Source: Desmodesmus armatus (Eukaryota; Chlorophyta; Chlorophyceae; Sphaeropleales; Scenedesmaceae). Taken from it: a DNA stretch of 64,000 nucleotides. The position numbers were made by a program, and so were the translations under genes. The notes beneath the pieces are model-generated. The model ran no database searches and was not told where the DNA came from. It saw nothing but the letters and a program-made list of their open reading frames with translations. Positions 49,585 through 64,000 of this stretch are shown piece after piece (the first letter of the stretch is position 1; each line of letters starts with the position of its first letter). The stretch spans positions 557,001 through 621,000 of the forward strand of contig VIIQ02000007.1 in the NCBI GenBank assembly GCA_007449985.2, read 5' to 3'.

Positions 49585-51220
49585 ATGGTTCAAACGTTCA
49601 ACATCAAGCACCTCAAGCTGGTGTTGACGGCTCTGCATGCCTCAGCGGTGAGTGTGTCTGCTACAGCTTCACCACAACCAGCTAGAGACATCGTTCGTTA
49701 CCTTGTTTTGAAAATGGAAAACTAAAAGGCTTAAAGCGCTGAACAAGACGCTTAGGACTGCACCAAACTGATTACATCGTCCTTCCGACAGAAATTCCCG
49801 ACACCATCAATGAGCACGCTCGGCGCTTGAAACCTAGGCACAGCATTGCCTTACATATACACATACGATGCGCATGAGAATTAGTAACAATACCATGTGG
49901 TTGCTTGTGCAGTCCCTTGCAACCGTGCCTCGGGGCCTTCAAACTCTAGTGCAAGGTATGCCTACCTCCTGACATGCAGCTGCCCCGCCCTGTCGACTGC
50001 TTTTTGACTGCTGCTACTAGGCTGTCTTTGCCTTCCTGGTCTTCTGCTTGGCGGCTGCCTCTATTGCTGAGAGCAACAGAGCTGTTGCTGCTGTCAGCCG
50101 ATCTACACAGAGGTACTCTAGCGGAACTGTGGATGATGACTTGGACTCGTTGGATTTGTCGAGCGCCTTCTCAATAGGGGTCCTTGACGTGGCACCCTTC
50201 CTGGGCTTCACCATGTTTGTGTCAATCACTGGTGAGTGGGTTGCCAGGCGTAAGGGAACCGGGTGACGAAATGGGTAGGCGGCAACATCATGGTGATGCA
50301 GGTGCTTTCGCCTTTGCCTTGGGACGTGCAGTTACTGTGGCATCAAAACTGTGCCATAGTGTGGCACACTTCCTGCCCTGCGCGTGCCAAATTGCCACTG
50401 TGCCACAGTCCGGGACATAGTGCCCTCAGGCACTTACAATACGGGTCTAACAGCCAGGCTGTGGGTTGGGTGCTGTGCTGGGTGCCTGGCAACCCAGCAA
50501 CACCATGACCTGCCTTTAGCAAGGCGTAGCAGTCAGGCACGTTGCGCTTTCTAACCATCATGCTGCCAGCAATGTGTACCCTGTCCACTGAGTGTGCCGC
50601 AGTGTCGTTGTTATACCCACCCTCAAGATGTCACCGCTTGTGCTTGTCTGTTGACCTTTTTGACAGGCTTCCTGCTGAGCACCTTCTTGGCCACCTGCTA
50701 CCTCAAGTCATTCATCTACGACAAAACCCTGGGCGTGCTGGCAGCACAAAGCCCCCCCTGGGCTAGGTGGCCCTTCTACGAGCTTGTGGTTGCTGTCATC
50801 TGGTCAATCTTTTGGTTGGCTGCTGCTGGTGTTGCCAGCGACTCACCCTTTATCAAGCTTGCCAGCTGGTATTGCACCGGCTCAGCCTGTGGCCAGATGA
50901 ACGCTGTGGTTGCATTCTCCTGGCTGAGTTGGTTTGTGTCGTTGGCAGTTGTAGTGCTGCTGGCAGTCGAGTATGGCATGGCTGCTCACAAGGCGCGCAG
51001 CGCTGCAGTCGCTGTCAGCCCTACTGCTGCTGCAAATGCTACTGATGGCAAGGAGGGCAAGCAAGCCGATATTGAGATGGGCAAGGCAGCTGGGGCAGGA
51101 GAGGGTAAGGAGACTGTCATAGTCTCAGACAGCAAGCATGAGGAGAAGGAGCCTGAGGAGGAGGGGGCAGCAGCTGGACCAACCTCAGATGCGGCTGCTG
51201 CATCTGAGAAGGCTGCATAG
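49585..51220 (+). CDS. Tetraspan MARVEL-like membrane protein
   Basis: Exons 49585-49647, 50021-50231 and 50667-51220 (TAG) join in phase, giving 275 residues. Four hydrophobic helices are visible. They are residues about 8-35 spanning the first junction (LVLTALHAS/AVFAFLVFCLAAAS), about 75-98 (FLGFTMFVSIT/GFLLSTFL), about 123-142 (LVVAVIWSIFWLAAAGVA) and about 170-195 (VAFSWLSWFVSLAVVVLLAVEY). Both termini are predicted cytosolic. The loop between helices 3 and 4 has two Cys (CTGSACG). The C-terminal about 75 residues are acidic and low-complexity (Ala, Glu, Lys). The MARVEL fold occurs in vesicle-trafficking and junction proteins such as synaptogyrins and occludin. The specific role here is unknown. 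The start is the first ATG in frame. Confidence 0.75.
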
Positions 51221-52917
51221 GATTCGAGCCTTCACAAGAAGTGAGGCGTAGTGAGCAGAAGTGCAGACACAGCATGCTGTGCATGTGGAGTGCTGGGTGC
51301 CAGGGTCGTGACCAGTTTGCTCAAGCAGGCAGAGCTCAAAATGTTGTTGTCTGGAGCTGCCTGATGCAATGATGCAGTCGTGGTGTCTGTGCAATTGCCA
51401 GTGTGCAGCTTACACTGCAAGCGGTAGCTGGCTACCTGTTCAATGTCAGTGGGTCCTGAGGCCCTGTTGTGATGAGGGATGGTCATTTTTTGATGCATGT
51501 GTTGCATACTATATATTGCATAGTATGTATGAGTGCAGCACAATCAGCACACTTACCACTATTATCATGTTGCTGAGGGCTCGTGCTCTGCACAGCAGCA
51601 GAGCGCAGCAGTCTCTATGCAAGTTCAGTACAGTAACTGGCATATGCCTGACGTGAAGTAGCCTATCAGTGAACTATGTTGTGTGTGCCCGGGCCTGTGC
51701 CCACTGGCAGTTTTGGAGGTGTCTGCTTTCTTTTCAGCTGTGTGCTGTACGAATTGAGGCAGGCTCAACCAGCCGGCATATGCTGACTGTTCTGGAGCCG
51801 TGCTGTTGTGACAACAGCACAACGGTGACTTGTGTCTTTGTCATCCAGCCATGGCTGGCATTGCTGCAGCAGATGCTGAGTGCATGCAGGTCAGATGCAA
51901 GTGTGTAGACACAGGAAGTGCATCCAGCGGGTTGTGGTATAAACGCGACGTGAGCGTTGTAAGTGAGGTGTTGTATCAGATCTCCAATGTTGCCTCATTG
52001 GAGCAGATGACGAAAAGTGCAGTTCTCCAGACAGATCACACAAGGAGCGACATGGATATGGCCATCATGGCCATTCCCATATGGGAATGTGTAGGGGGTT
52101 GGAGGTGCAGGGGCAGGGGCCAGCCAGCCACTGGTTAGCTCTTTCAATCAGCACCAAAGATGTATAATGATTGTTGACACCTTTTGCATGATGTATTGCT
52201 TCTGTAGTGCCGGCAAAATACACAAAATACAAAATACACCATCACGTAAGAGTGACATTCATCCCTTTTTGCACCTCAAGTCTTCTTTTTGTGTTTTTTA
52301 GTGCTTATTAAGTTTTTTAGTGCTTATTAAGTTACCTCACGACCGCATTTCCATGACCTTACTAGACAGACTAGCTAGTTCAACTTCCTCCGGATAGCCA
52401 GCAGCTGGACAGGTGAGTGGAGACATGCCACTTGACGTTGCACTGAATATGAACGTTAATATGCTGCGTTTATGCCGTATTTCTCGGCGTGCAATCTACT
52501 GATGCAGCAACTGACTTTGCTCTGCTCTTGCTCCTGCCAATAGCGACGACCCAGCAGCCATTATCGTGGGTTAAACGTTACGTCAACGCTTCCAGAGTTT
52601 TCAGGCAGCAGACGTTGGCCGTGTGCCGCGTTCCTGGCCTCAGCAGGGACAGCAGCAGAAACTGTTGACACACCTTGTGCTGGGCGGCAACAGGTGTCAA
52701 GGTGAGAACACCACTCCGAGGATTGCGAAAAAAACAATATCTGAAGTATGTTGAGTGCTGATGCGTGTGCTGGCACAAGCAGGTCCTCAGCACACAGACC
52801 CAGTGTTGAGCAGCAAGCAACAGCACAGCACAGTCCAAGGCTGCCCAGCACGAGCTGCAGGGATGTTGATGAGGTGACTTTTTGGAACTTGACACAATTG
52901 CTGTCTACGATTTGCAG
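51221..52917. other. Intergenic, no gene seen
   Basis: The 3' flank of the MARVEL gene and the upstream region of the next plus-strand gene. A direct repeat of TTTTTTAGTGCTTATTAAGTT-like sequence occurs at about 52295-52335. A possible splice acceptor at 52918 suggests the next gene may have an upstream non-coding exon here. Confidence 0.4.
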
Positions 52918-52934
52918 GTGTTCCATCCATCCCC

Positions 52935-55166
52935 ATGTCGCTTTCACCCCTGGCAGCTGTCTTTGTGCAGCAGGAGCGCACTGGGTCCACCCCTGTGCAG
53001 GATGCCACACCATCACAAGCAGGACTCCAGATGCCTGAAACAGCACACCAGCAGGACAACGTGCAGCACGCGCAGCAAATGCTGGATGTGAACTCCCTGT
53101 GTGACCCGCAGCAGCACACCCAGCCCGTGCAGGACCCAAACCAGGCAGGCATTCCAGCAGCAGCACCTGCAGCAGATGCCAGCTGCCAGATGCACCCAGC
53201 ACACCTGCAGCAGGGCTCCACCTTTGCCCCAGCACAGCAGCCACCCCTGCAGCGGCGGGCTGTGTGGGGCTGCCCACCTCCTGGCTTCGAGCGGCCCCAG
53301 CACAACAGCAGCAGCGGCATGCAGCAGCCTGTGCCGGCAGCACCAGCAGCAGAGCCCAACAGGCCAGCACAGAACGCGCCTCAGCGAGCAGACGTAGCAG
53401 TATCCGCACCGCTGCAGGAGCCCTTCCGTGCTGACGTGCCCGTGTCACAGCCACCTGCAGGACAGGGCTACTACACCTTTGCAGGACAGCCACAACAGCA
53501 AGCCCCGCCCCAGCACCCACCCCAGTTCAACAATGGTGCCCAGTGGCAGCCGCGCGCAGTCAGCCCATTTGACCCACCGCAGCAGGCACCTTTCTTCTCC
53601 CCTTCAGCATTCAGACCCTACCCGCAGCCACCGATGCCGCCCCCAGGCGCGCCTGTGGGCCCCTACGCGCAGGGTTATGACCCTTATAGCGGCTTCCCTG
53701 GAGCGCAACCTGCATTCAGTGCTGCTCCCCCAGGCCCTGCAGGAGCCTTCCCGCCCTGGCATCAGCAGCCGCAGCAACAGCAGCAGCCATACGCGCATGA
53801 AGCATCGCATCATGCCGCGGCCATGGGGCTGTTCACCCTGCAGCAGATGGCGCAGCAGCACAGGCACAGACAGGCTGTGGCAGCGGCAGCTGCCGCTGCG
53901 GCCGCGGCTGCAGTCACAGGACAGGGCTACATGGGCTACCCAGCCAACCACCCCGGCAACGCATGGCCACACCCTCCAGGCCCCGGCAAGCCGCCTGCAA
54001 CCTCAGGACTGCCCAGGGCTAACACGCCGCCACCGCCACCCAGGCAGGGCATGCCCATGCAAGGGGGCAACCTCAATGCGGGCCCAGCACGACCAAGGCC
54101 CCCACAGCCTCCTCCTTACCGTGGAGCTCCCCACAACGCCGGGTACGCAGGGTATGCAGGAGCGACGCAGCGCCAGGCAGGGGGCCATGCAGTGGGATAC
54201 GCAGGCTTTGGCAGCAGGCCTAACAGCGGCACATGGCAGCACCCAGAGGTTCCTGTGGGTGCTGAGGCGCGGCGTGAGGACCACAACAGCTACAGCGGTG
54301 CAGGTGCACTGGACCTCAACCCACTGCTTGCAGCTCTGCCGCGCTCCTCCTCAGCTCTTTGGGAGCCATCGTTGGCATCCAGCCCCAGGTGCAGCAACAG
54401 CAACTTGCGCAAGAGCAGCAGCTGTGACAGCATCCAGCGCATGGGGCCTGATGCGCCAGCACAGCAGCGGGGCAATGCCAGCACGGACGTGCCTGCCGCA
54501 GCAGCTGTTGCTGTTGCGCTTGCGCCAAAGCTCATTGCAGTGGCCAAAGCGCTGTCAGCTGCAACGTCTGGTGGTGGCAGCAGCTCTGCTGCTGATGCAG
54601 GCAGCAGCGCGCTCACCCTGGGCGCGTGGTTCAACACAAGGAGCTCCCCTGTGGACCGCAAGGCCAGCGCTCACACCTCGCCAGTCAGGGATGACACCTC
54701 CACGGGCCAGGCCGTTGACACAGACTCCCCTGGCGTCATGTTCATCTCTGCTGTGCCGTCGCCGTCTCAGGCCTCCCGCACATCGGCCAGATTCACCACC
54801 TCCGCGGAGCGCAACAACAGCAGTGGTGGCGGGAGCCTGTTCGGCAGGGTGTCAAGCCGCAGCCTGGCGTGGGACCCTCTGTCCATGGTGAGCTCTGGCG
54901 GCGGTGCAAAGCCTTCACCACCAGCAGTGGGAGGACCCTCTGCAGGCAACCCTGCCAGCAGCCCTGCAAAGCCTTATGTGGTGGCTGCCGCCAAGATCCC
55001 CCCCATCTACACTCCTGTGCTGGGGTACAGCATCTGGGGCAGTGGCAGTATGTGTGGTGATGCCAGTGCGGGCGGGACTGGAGGTTTTGGGGTCCAGGGG
55101 AACATGGATGATTACCTCAAGAGGCTGCGGATTCACCTGCGCGGCCCTGATGCGCGCCCCATCTGA
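52935..55166 (+). CDS. Large Pro/Gln/Ala-rich low-complexity protein, unrecognised
   Basis: One open exon of 743 codons from ATG to TGA, preceded by a possible acceptor (TTTGCAG) ending at 52917. Composition is dominated by Gln, Pro and Ala. There are tracts such as PPMPPPGAPVGPYAQGYDPYSGFPG, a run of 13 Ala near residue 320, and a Ser-rich second half (SSALWEPSLASSP, RKSSSCDSIQRM). The C-terminus is more conserved-looking: KPYVVAAAKIPPIYTPVLGYSIWG and NMDDYLKRLRIHLRGPDARPI. The prion-like Q/P/Y/G content suggests a disordered RNA-binding or condensate protein, but no RNA-binding domain was seen. No function is assigned. Confidence 0.65.
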   Translation: MSLSPLAAVFVQQERTGSTPVQDATPSQAGLQMPETAHQQDNVQHAQQMLDVNSLCDPQQHTQPVQDPNQAGIPAAAPAADASCQMHPAHLQQGSTFAPAQQPPLQRRAVWGCPPPGFERPQHNSSSGMQQPVPAAPAAEPNRPAQNAPQRADVAVSAPLQEPFRADVPVSQPPAGQGYYTFAGQPQQQAPPQHPPQFNNGAQWQPRAVSPFDPPQQAPFFSPSAFRPYPQPPMPPPGAPVGPYAQGYDPYSGFPGAQPAFSAAPPGPAGAFPPWHQQPQQQQQPYAHEASHHAAAMGLFTLQQMAQQHRHRQAVAAAAAAAAAAAVTGQGYMGYPANHPGNAWPHPPGPGKPPATSGLPRANTPPPPPRQGMPMQGGNLNAGPARPRPPQPPPYRGAPHNAGYAGYAGATQRQAGGHAVGYAGFGSRPNSGTWQHPEVPVGAEARREDHNSYSGAGALDLNPLLAALPRSSSALWEPSLASSPRCSNSNLRKSSSCDSIQRMGPDAPAQQRGNASTDVPAAAAVAVALAPKLIAVAKALSAATSGGGSSSAADAGSSALTLGAWFNTRSSPVDRKASAHTSPVRDDTSTGQAVDTDSPGVMFISAVPSPSQASRTSARFTTSAERNNSSGGGSLFGRVSSRSLAWDPLSMVSSGGGAKPSPPAVGGPSAGNPASSPAKPYVVAAAKIPPIYTPVLGYSIWGSGSMCGDASAGGTGGFGVQGNMDDYLKRLRIHLRGPDARPI

Positions 55167-59014
<3,848 letters not shown>

Positions 59015-59983
59015 GTAGCGGCTCTCGCTGATGTCCCTGATTACTCTGATACAACAGCCGTGCAGCAGCACCCAGCACGTGGGCGGCACAGGGCCCACAG
59101 CACGCACAGCCACAGCAGCAGGCGCCACCACAGGCAGTCAGCCGGCCGTGGGCATGAGGCCAACAGTCTCAGCTGGTTTGATGACGTTGTGAACATGGCA
59201 ACAGACATTGAGATGACAGCAAAGCAGTACGGTGGAGAAAACCCAGGCAGTCCGGAGGCATTCTGGGACTCTCTAGGTTCTGGCCAGGATGCAACCGCAC
59301 CATCGCCAACAATGTATGGAGTCCCCTTGTTAGAAGGTCTTGCAACAGACGGCCAGCAGCAGCAGCAGCAGCATCGCTCAACAAGGCCGAGAGCCAGAAA
59401 GCGAAGGAGGGGCAAGGACTTGCAAGCGGGCTTGTTTGGGGTGGGGGCGGGTGAAAGCTTGCCACAGCAAGCCAGCAGCGAGCAGGCAGCTGGTGGCCCA
59501 GTATCTGGAGGCTCGCCGTCAGGAAGCCAGCAGCCGCCGCAGCAGCAGCAGCAGCAAACCCTGCAGCAGGTGCCCATCCCAGAAGAAGAGAAGACAGAAT
59601 CAGTTAAGAGCACACCAGCAACGCCTGCGGAGGGGTCTGATGAGTATGAATATGAGGTGGGTACATTCCTGTGTGTCTTTAGATGTTGCAGTCCTGTTGC
59701 TCCATTCACGACTGCAGCTGTAAAAGCAGCGGCCCTTTGGCACCAAAGACATGACGCTCTCAGCTGGCAAGCACACCATCAGAACGACATGTCAAATCCT
59801 CAGGCCCAGTGTCCCAGGCATCAACATCCCTTGCCGGTATGATTGCTGGTGCAGATTGAGTATGTTGAAGAGTATGAAGACGCGGAAGAGGAGGAGGAAC
59901 AAGCGCAGCTCATGCAGCAGCATCTCAAGGCGAACAACATGGCAGTGCAGCCAGCTCCTATCCCAACTCCCACCAACATGTAT

Positions 59984-60027
<44 letters not shown>

Positions 60028-61111
60028 CACAAACCCCACAAGCAAGTACCATCAGCCTCAGCAGAAGCTGCCACCCCACATCAGCAGCAGCAAAGGCCAG
60101 CCACCGACAACTCCAGTGATGCCGTTGAGCAAGCCTGCTCAAGACTCTGCGCCAAGCAACATCCAGCCAGTCATCCGGCAAACAACCACGTCACCAGCTC
60201 CCGCAGCAGCAACACTCGCGCCCCTCGCCAGCGCACCGCCCAACAGCGGCCTCAGCTATGACCCCAACTTGGTGTTCATTGCTCCACACCTCAACAGCAA
60301 ACCACCAGCTGCCGGCAGCACCCCTCCTATGGCTCCAGTGGCTGCAAGAATTCCGATTCCAGCTCCCCAAAACGCTGCCATCCTTACCCCCACGCCCTCT
60401 CAGCAGGCCCCTTCTGCACAACAACCACAGCCAACGCCGCCACAACAGCAGACCATCCTCACTCCTTCAGTACCTATCCGAGGTCCAAGCGCCAACCTCA
60501 TCCCCGGACCTGGCCCTGAGCCTCGATACACAGTGACGACCCCACAACCTGACGCCTTTGTGAGGACGCTACAGCCTGTAGAAACGCAACAGCCTGTAGA
60601 AGCGCCACAGCCTGTAGCAGGGAGCTCCCCAGGTGTGCAAGACCCACAAGGAGCTGAAGGCGGTTTTGGCCAGAACCGCCAGCCGTTGGGTGGGTACCCC
60701 GGGTACCCGGGCTACGTCCACCAAGGGTATGGCTACGCACCAGGACCAGGGTATCCGATCACTAAGGGACAGGATACGGCAAAAACCGCTCCAGGAAATC
60801 CACCTTCAGACAGCGAGAAGGCAGGTGCAGGAGACCAGAGCAGTGCTGGGACGAAGCCAGTGAACAAGACAGGGCCTGGGAGCGGACAGCAGCAGCTGCA
60901 GCCGGGTATTGATGACGCTGGTTTGGGCCTGGGAGGGGATGAGGTAATCGACGGGGAGCAACTGCCGCTGCCGCCTTCGCAAGACCGTGGGTATGATGAT
61001 TGGTATGACTCGGCGCCGGCAACTCCCAATCTGGGTGGCTGGCCGACAACACCCAAGGAGCCCACTGAGCCTGAAGTGCCGACAGCAAGTAAGCGCATGC
61101 ATTTCACCTAG
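59015..61111 (+). CDS. Gln/Pro-rich acidic low-complexity protein, 5' end unresolved
   Basis: An exon from an acceptor at about 59014 to 59656 (donor GTGGGT) joins in phase 0 to 59855-61111 (TAG). No ATG is present in the first exon, so upstream exons are missing. Ordered-looking parts are the N-terminal SLSWFDDVVNMATDIEMTAKQYGG and an acidic junction (DEYEYE then IEYVEEYEDAEEEEEQ). The rest is Gln tracts, including 13 pure CAG codons, Pro-rich stretches, and a Tyr/Gly/Pro repeat (GGYPGYPGYVHQGYGYAPGPGYP). A possible donor at 61089 would remove the last eight residues and continue the gene. No function is recognised; the pattern suits a disordered scaffold or RNA-granule protein. Confidence 0.5.
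59987..60025. repeat. (CAG)13 triplet repeat
   Basis: Thirteen uninterrupted CAG triplets in frame coding Gln inside the gene at 59015-61111. Potentially length-variable. Confidence 0.95.
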
Positions 61112-61282
61112 TGGGACAGCAATCGACACCGCATACGATGCTGTGCCTTGTATGCTGTGCGGTTGCTCATCAATGACGCTAAGAGAAACAGATGAACACG
61201 TGGTCTGATTGCATGTGCGCCTGCCCAAGGGGGCAGCGCTGTTTTCGTGTTTACCGCCTGGGCTTGCTGGTACGGCAGGCGG

Positions 61283-62838
61283 CAGATCACTCATCTGCTG
61301 CCAACTGTCCAAGACCTGGTGATGGTTGCCACAGTGACCCAGGTGGGTGCTGTGCAGTGCTGCTGCAAGGATACAGCATTTGTTTACACGCTGTTATGGT
61401 GCTGGCTGTGCTTGCCATTGGTGCCGCAGGTGGGTGCAGGCCCGGCAGCGTCGCCACAGATGTGGTGGGTGATGCTCTGGTGATAGAGGACAGCACCACA
61501 GCCACTGGCAAGGCACTGAAGGCAGCAGCTGACTGCATGCTGGAGGGCATGAACACGTACCAGTATGGAGGTGAGCCAACACGTGTGCTGAAAACGCATC
61601 CAGCAGTGTGTTCATGCCTGTGTTCATGCGTGTGTTCATGCGTGTGTTCATGCGTGTGTTCATGCGTGTGTCCATGTGTGTTCAGCCTGTGTTCATGCCT
61701 GTTTTCATGCGTCCAGCAGTGCCCAGCAGTGTTCAGCCTGTCGGACTGGAAACTAGTGGAGTGATGGAACTAGTGTGCCACAGTGCAGTGCGACAGGGCT
61801 GTGTTTTACTGGCTATGAAGGCTCGCACCACTCACGTTGCCTGTCCAGGGTGATTCTCAAGGCTTGCACCTCACTTTGCCTGTCCAGGGTCCTTTCACCC
61901 ACTCCAATTCCGCATTTACATGAGCTATTGTTGTGGTTGTTGTACATGTACTGCTGTGTACAGGTGACTGTGAGCTGTTTTGCACGGTGCGTCCCGACCA
62001 TGACATGACGGCAGGCCCTGCTATGTTGGATTGCTGCTGCGTTGCTCATGTTTTGGCCGACGGCATCTTATGTACTGCATGCGAGCCGCATTAACACTCA
62101 GTTGCATGTCAACTTGCACCATATGTAGGCTGAAATGCACCTGCCGTTGACAAAACTATCACAGGCTGAAATGCACCTGCCTTTTGTATTGAGTCTATGA
62201 TGCACCAAGAGCAACTGCAACACTTGCCAACAAGCCTTGGATATGTGTGTTGTTGACGTATGCAGGAGGCAGTCGATTATGGTCTCGTGCAGATGGTGCG
62301 CTTGTCGATCAAGACAGGAGGTGCTGGGCAGGTCAGTTGAAGGCTATTGCAGCAGTTGCAACTGCCATACCTTCCATGCTGTTACCGGAATACAGTTGCA
62401 GTTACTGAGACAAGCACAGTATGCAGGCCTTTGCACAGCTACCCCAAGCAGCTTGTCATGTGCCATATAGCGCCTGCAACATAGGTTGCATGTGGGTCGC
62501 AGGAGGACAGCTTTGTGCTGGCTTTGTTTATATACTCGAACATGTCAGCTGTACTGCACCAGCATCAGGCGGATCAGCCGCCAGTAGTTGCTGACAGACT
62601 TTGCCGACACTATCCAGGCGTGATGTCAACACCATTCTCATGCCTGCGTCTCGTGTCTGTGCAGACCGTATGTGGGGCGCTTCGGCACAACATGAAGACC
62701 AACATGACAGGCATCTGCTCCATCATACCCCTTGCCAACTGCTGTGAGCCTGCCGTCCCCGTTGCACAACCCACTATCAATATCAAAAAATCCATCGGCG
62801 TCAGCCGGCGGAAGTCTCCTGCCACCACAAGCGGTTGA
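61283..62838 (+). CDS. Possible multi-exon gene, unrecognised
   Basis: Consistent-looking exon pieces occur: one ending at a CAG/GTGGGT border near 61340; one at about 61430-61570 reading GSVATDVVGDALVIEDS, then LKAAADCMLEGMNTYQYG before GTGAGC; one at 62266-62330 before GTCAGT; and a last one at about 62665-62838 with TGA. Phase 1 can be kept from the first to the third (HSDPG/GCRPGSVAT, then QYG/GGSRLW), but the join to the last exon is not settled. The second piece looks protein-like in composition. No family was recognised. It might continue the gene ending near 61088 or be separate. Confidence 0.3.
61607..61712. repeat. 12-bp minisatellite TGTTCATGCGTG
   Basis: About eight units of TGTTCATG(C/T)(G/C)TG in tandem with minor drift. 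It lies in a presumed intron. Confidence 0.85.
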
Positions 62839-64000
62839 GCAACAATGGAGGAGGCTGTGTCACACACGGCTGTTGAACTTGTCAGATCTGAATATGTCTG
62901 GGCGCAGTTGCTGGGACTGTCTGCTGCTGCACAACAGTTGCATCAGGATGCAAACTACTGGTCTTGCCAGCTTCCTGCAGGATGGAGTCAAGTGGATGGA
63001 CGCCACGTGGTTCAGGGTTGTGTTGGCCTTTTGAGTTGCCTATGTGGGATTGCAGCATGTTTAGCAGGCAGACCAGAAACACAGCCGTCCATGTGCGGCA
63101 TGTGTTGCAGTCATGTAGCACGGCTTGTGTGTAGCAGCTGCCACATCTGTGATACAGCTACGGCTCTCACACAAATATGTGCATGGGGTGTGCATGTATG
63201 CACGTGCACATGTGCGTGGGCTGGTGTTCATGTAAGCGTGGGCTGGTGTGCATGTATGCACGTGCATGTGTGCGCCGGCTGGTGTTCATGTATATATGTG
63301 TGTGGGCTGTTGTTCATGTATGCGTGGGCTGGTGTTCATGTATTGACATGACAGCAGAGACGCCACGTGGTAGCATGGATACCGATGGCAGCAATCGCAT
63401 CCACAGTATGATGCTCGGGTCAGCTGAGCTCCAATCGTTGCAAGGGCATCCAGCCATGCGTGTTGTGACTGACCGTCAAATGGGCGGCAACCATGCAGCA
63501 GCATATTGCTGCCACGGTTTATGTTCGTCCTGGGGTAGACACCTCAGAAAGTGCCGACAGCCCTTTGTTGTCGGGTGACATTTATACTCAGACGCCTGTG
63601 CACAGGTTGGCGGCACCAACAGAGGCAGCTGTTGCAAAGCCAGTGGGTATGATACACCCGCCTGTTGGGTGCTACACAACACAAGACGAGGCTGTACGCA
63701 CGGCCTGCATGTTCTGTACACTGTTACAGATGGTGGTTAGTCAGTGCTTGACAACTTGGACCAACCCAGGTTGACAGGCTCAATTCTTCTCAGATATGAC
63801 AACCTGCATTTACATGGATTCTGATGTTTGAACCATACTTTGCATGGCTGGTGGTGGGCACAAGCCCTTTGTTACGGCTGCTGCCATGTCTGTGTGTTCA
63901 CTTGGTGCAAACTGAGAGCCTGCCGTTCTTGCGCGCTGGCCTTAGAGTACCTTGGTGCAACATTGCAGGCAGACTTGTGCTTTTGCTGGGCCTGGTCACA
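62839..64000. other. No gene recognised at the window end
   Basis: Contains a TG/CATG-rich minisatellite (63177-63345) and short open stretches without domain-like content. A plus-strand stretch after 63485 reads PGVDTSESADSPLLSGD and could be exon sequence of a gene continuing beyond the window, but splice support is lacking. Confidence 0.3.
63177..63345. repeat. Minisatellite GTGGGCTGGTGT-CATGTATGC
   Basis: Six or seven imperfect units share GGGCTG(G/T)TGTTCATGTA. Unit length varies around 22 to 35 bases. Composition is G/T-rich on the plus strand. Confidence 0.75.

Noticed and set aside
53428..54891. A second long plus-strand reading (487 codons) inside the Pro/Gln-rich gene
   Set aside because: It is the shifted-frame reading of the same CAG/CCN-rich sequence; the other frame is longer and ends in ordered sequence.

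Overview
The window looks like nuclear DNA of a green alga of the Chlorophyceae, most likely from the Scenedesmaceae/Sphaeropleales side; the group is inferred, not proven. Reasons: intron-rich genes with GT-AG junctions whose reading phases can be followed exon by exon; TGTAA polyadenylation signals behind several genes; pervasive CAG/CTG runs giving Gln-rich proteins; plastid-type nuclear genes (a transit-peptide-bearing RF1 and a Cpn10); and a plant-type SPRING protein. No bacterial operon logic applies.

Layout: 1-2049 (+) holds the 3' end of a PDZ-like membrane-anchored protein whose first intron carries a decayed BTB/BACK fragment. 3329-5139 (-) is an F-box/LRR gene with a frameshift. 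5289-5664 (-) is a possible transposase relic. 5944-9125 (+) is a BTB-BACK gene with a one-base frameshift. 9126-15671 has no recognisable gene but holds several tandem repeats, a tRNA-like SINE-head candidate and a complete 318-bp miniature LTR element (TRIM) with identical LTRs and a 5-bp target duplication. 15672-23973 (-) holds two tandem dienelactone hydrolase paralogues with a Fanzor/TnpB-like nuclease gene between them. 24357-28670 (-) is a seven-exon conserved protein with a GSN motif; one of its introns contains a perfect 40-bp-arm hairpin. 29070-31592 (+) is a TrmL-type tRNA 2'-O-methyltransferase. 33010-35307 (+) is a Gln-rich protein. 37510-39028 (+) is plastid-type Cpn10. 39568-44503 (-) is organellar release factor 1. 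44914-48796 (+) is a SPRING (C12orf49-like) protein. 49585-51220 (+) is a MARVEL-like tetraspan protein. 52935-55166, 59015-61111 and a weak exon cluster at 61283-62838 (all +) are low-complexity or unrecognised genes.

Functional links: RF1 and Cpn10 are convergent neighbours that both serve organelle protein synthesis and folding, and TrmL could act on organellar tRNA. RF1/SPRING and the GSN protein/TrmL are divergent pairs separated by only about 400 bp, so each pair probably shares a bidirectional promoter. The two dienelactone hydrolases are a recent tandem family with identical intron positions and phases.

The most unusual pattern is that at least three genes (GSN protein, RF1, SPRING) carry adjacent decayed copies of their own exon-intron junctions, each copy holding part of an exon plus one splice site. 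These introns appear to have grown by partial tandem duplication. The other highlights are the Fanzor-like gene, the TRIM with an internal tRNA-like arm, and the intronic hairpin.
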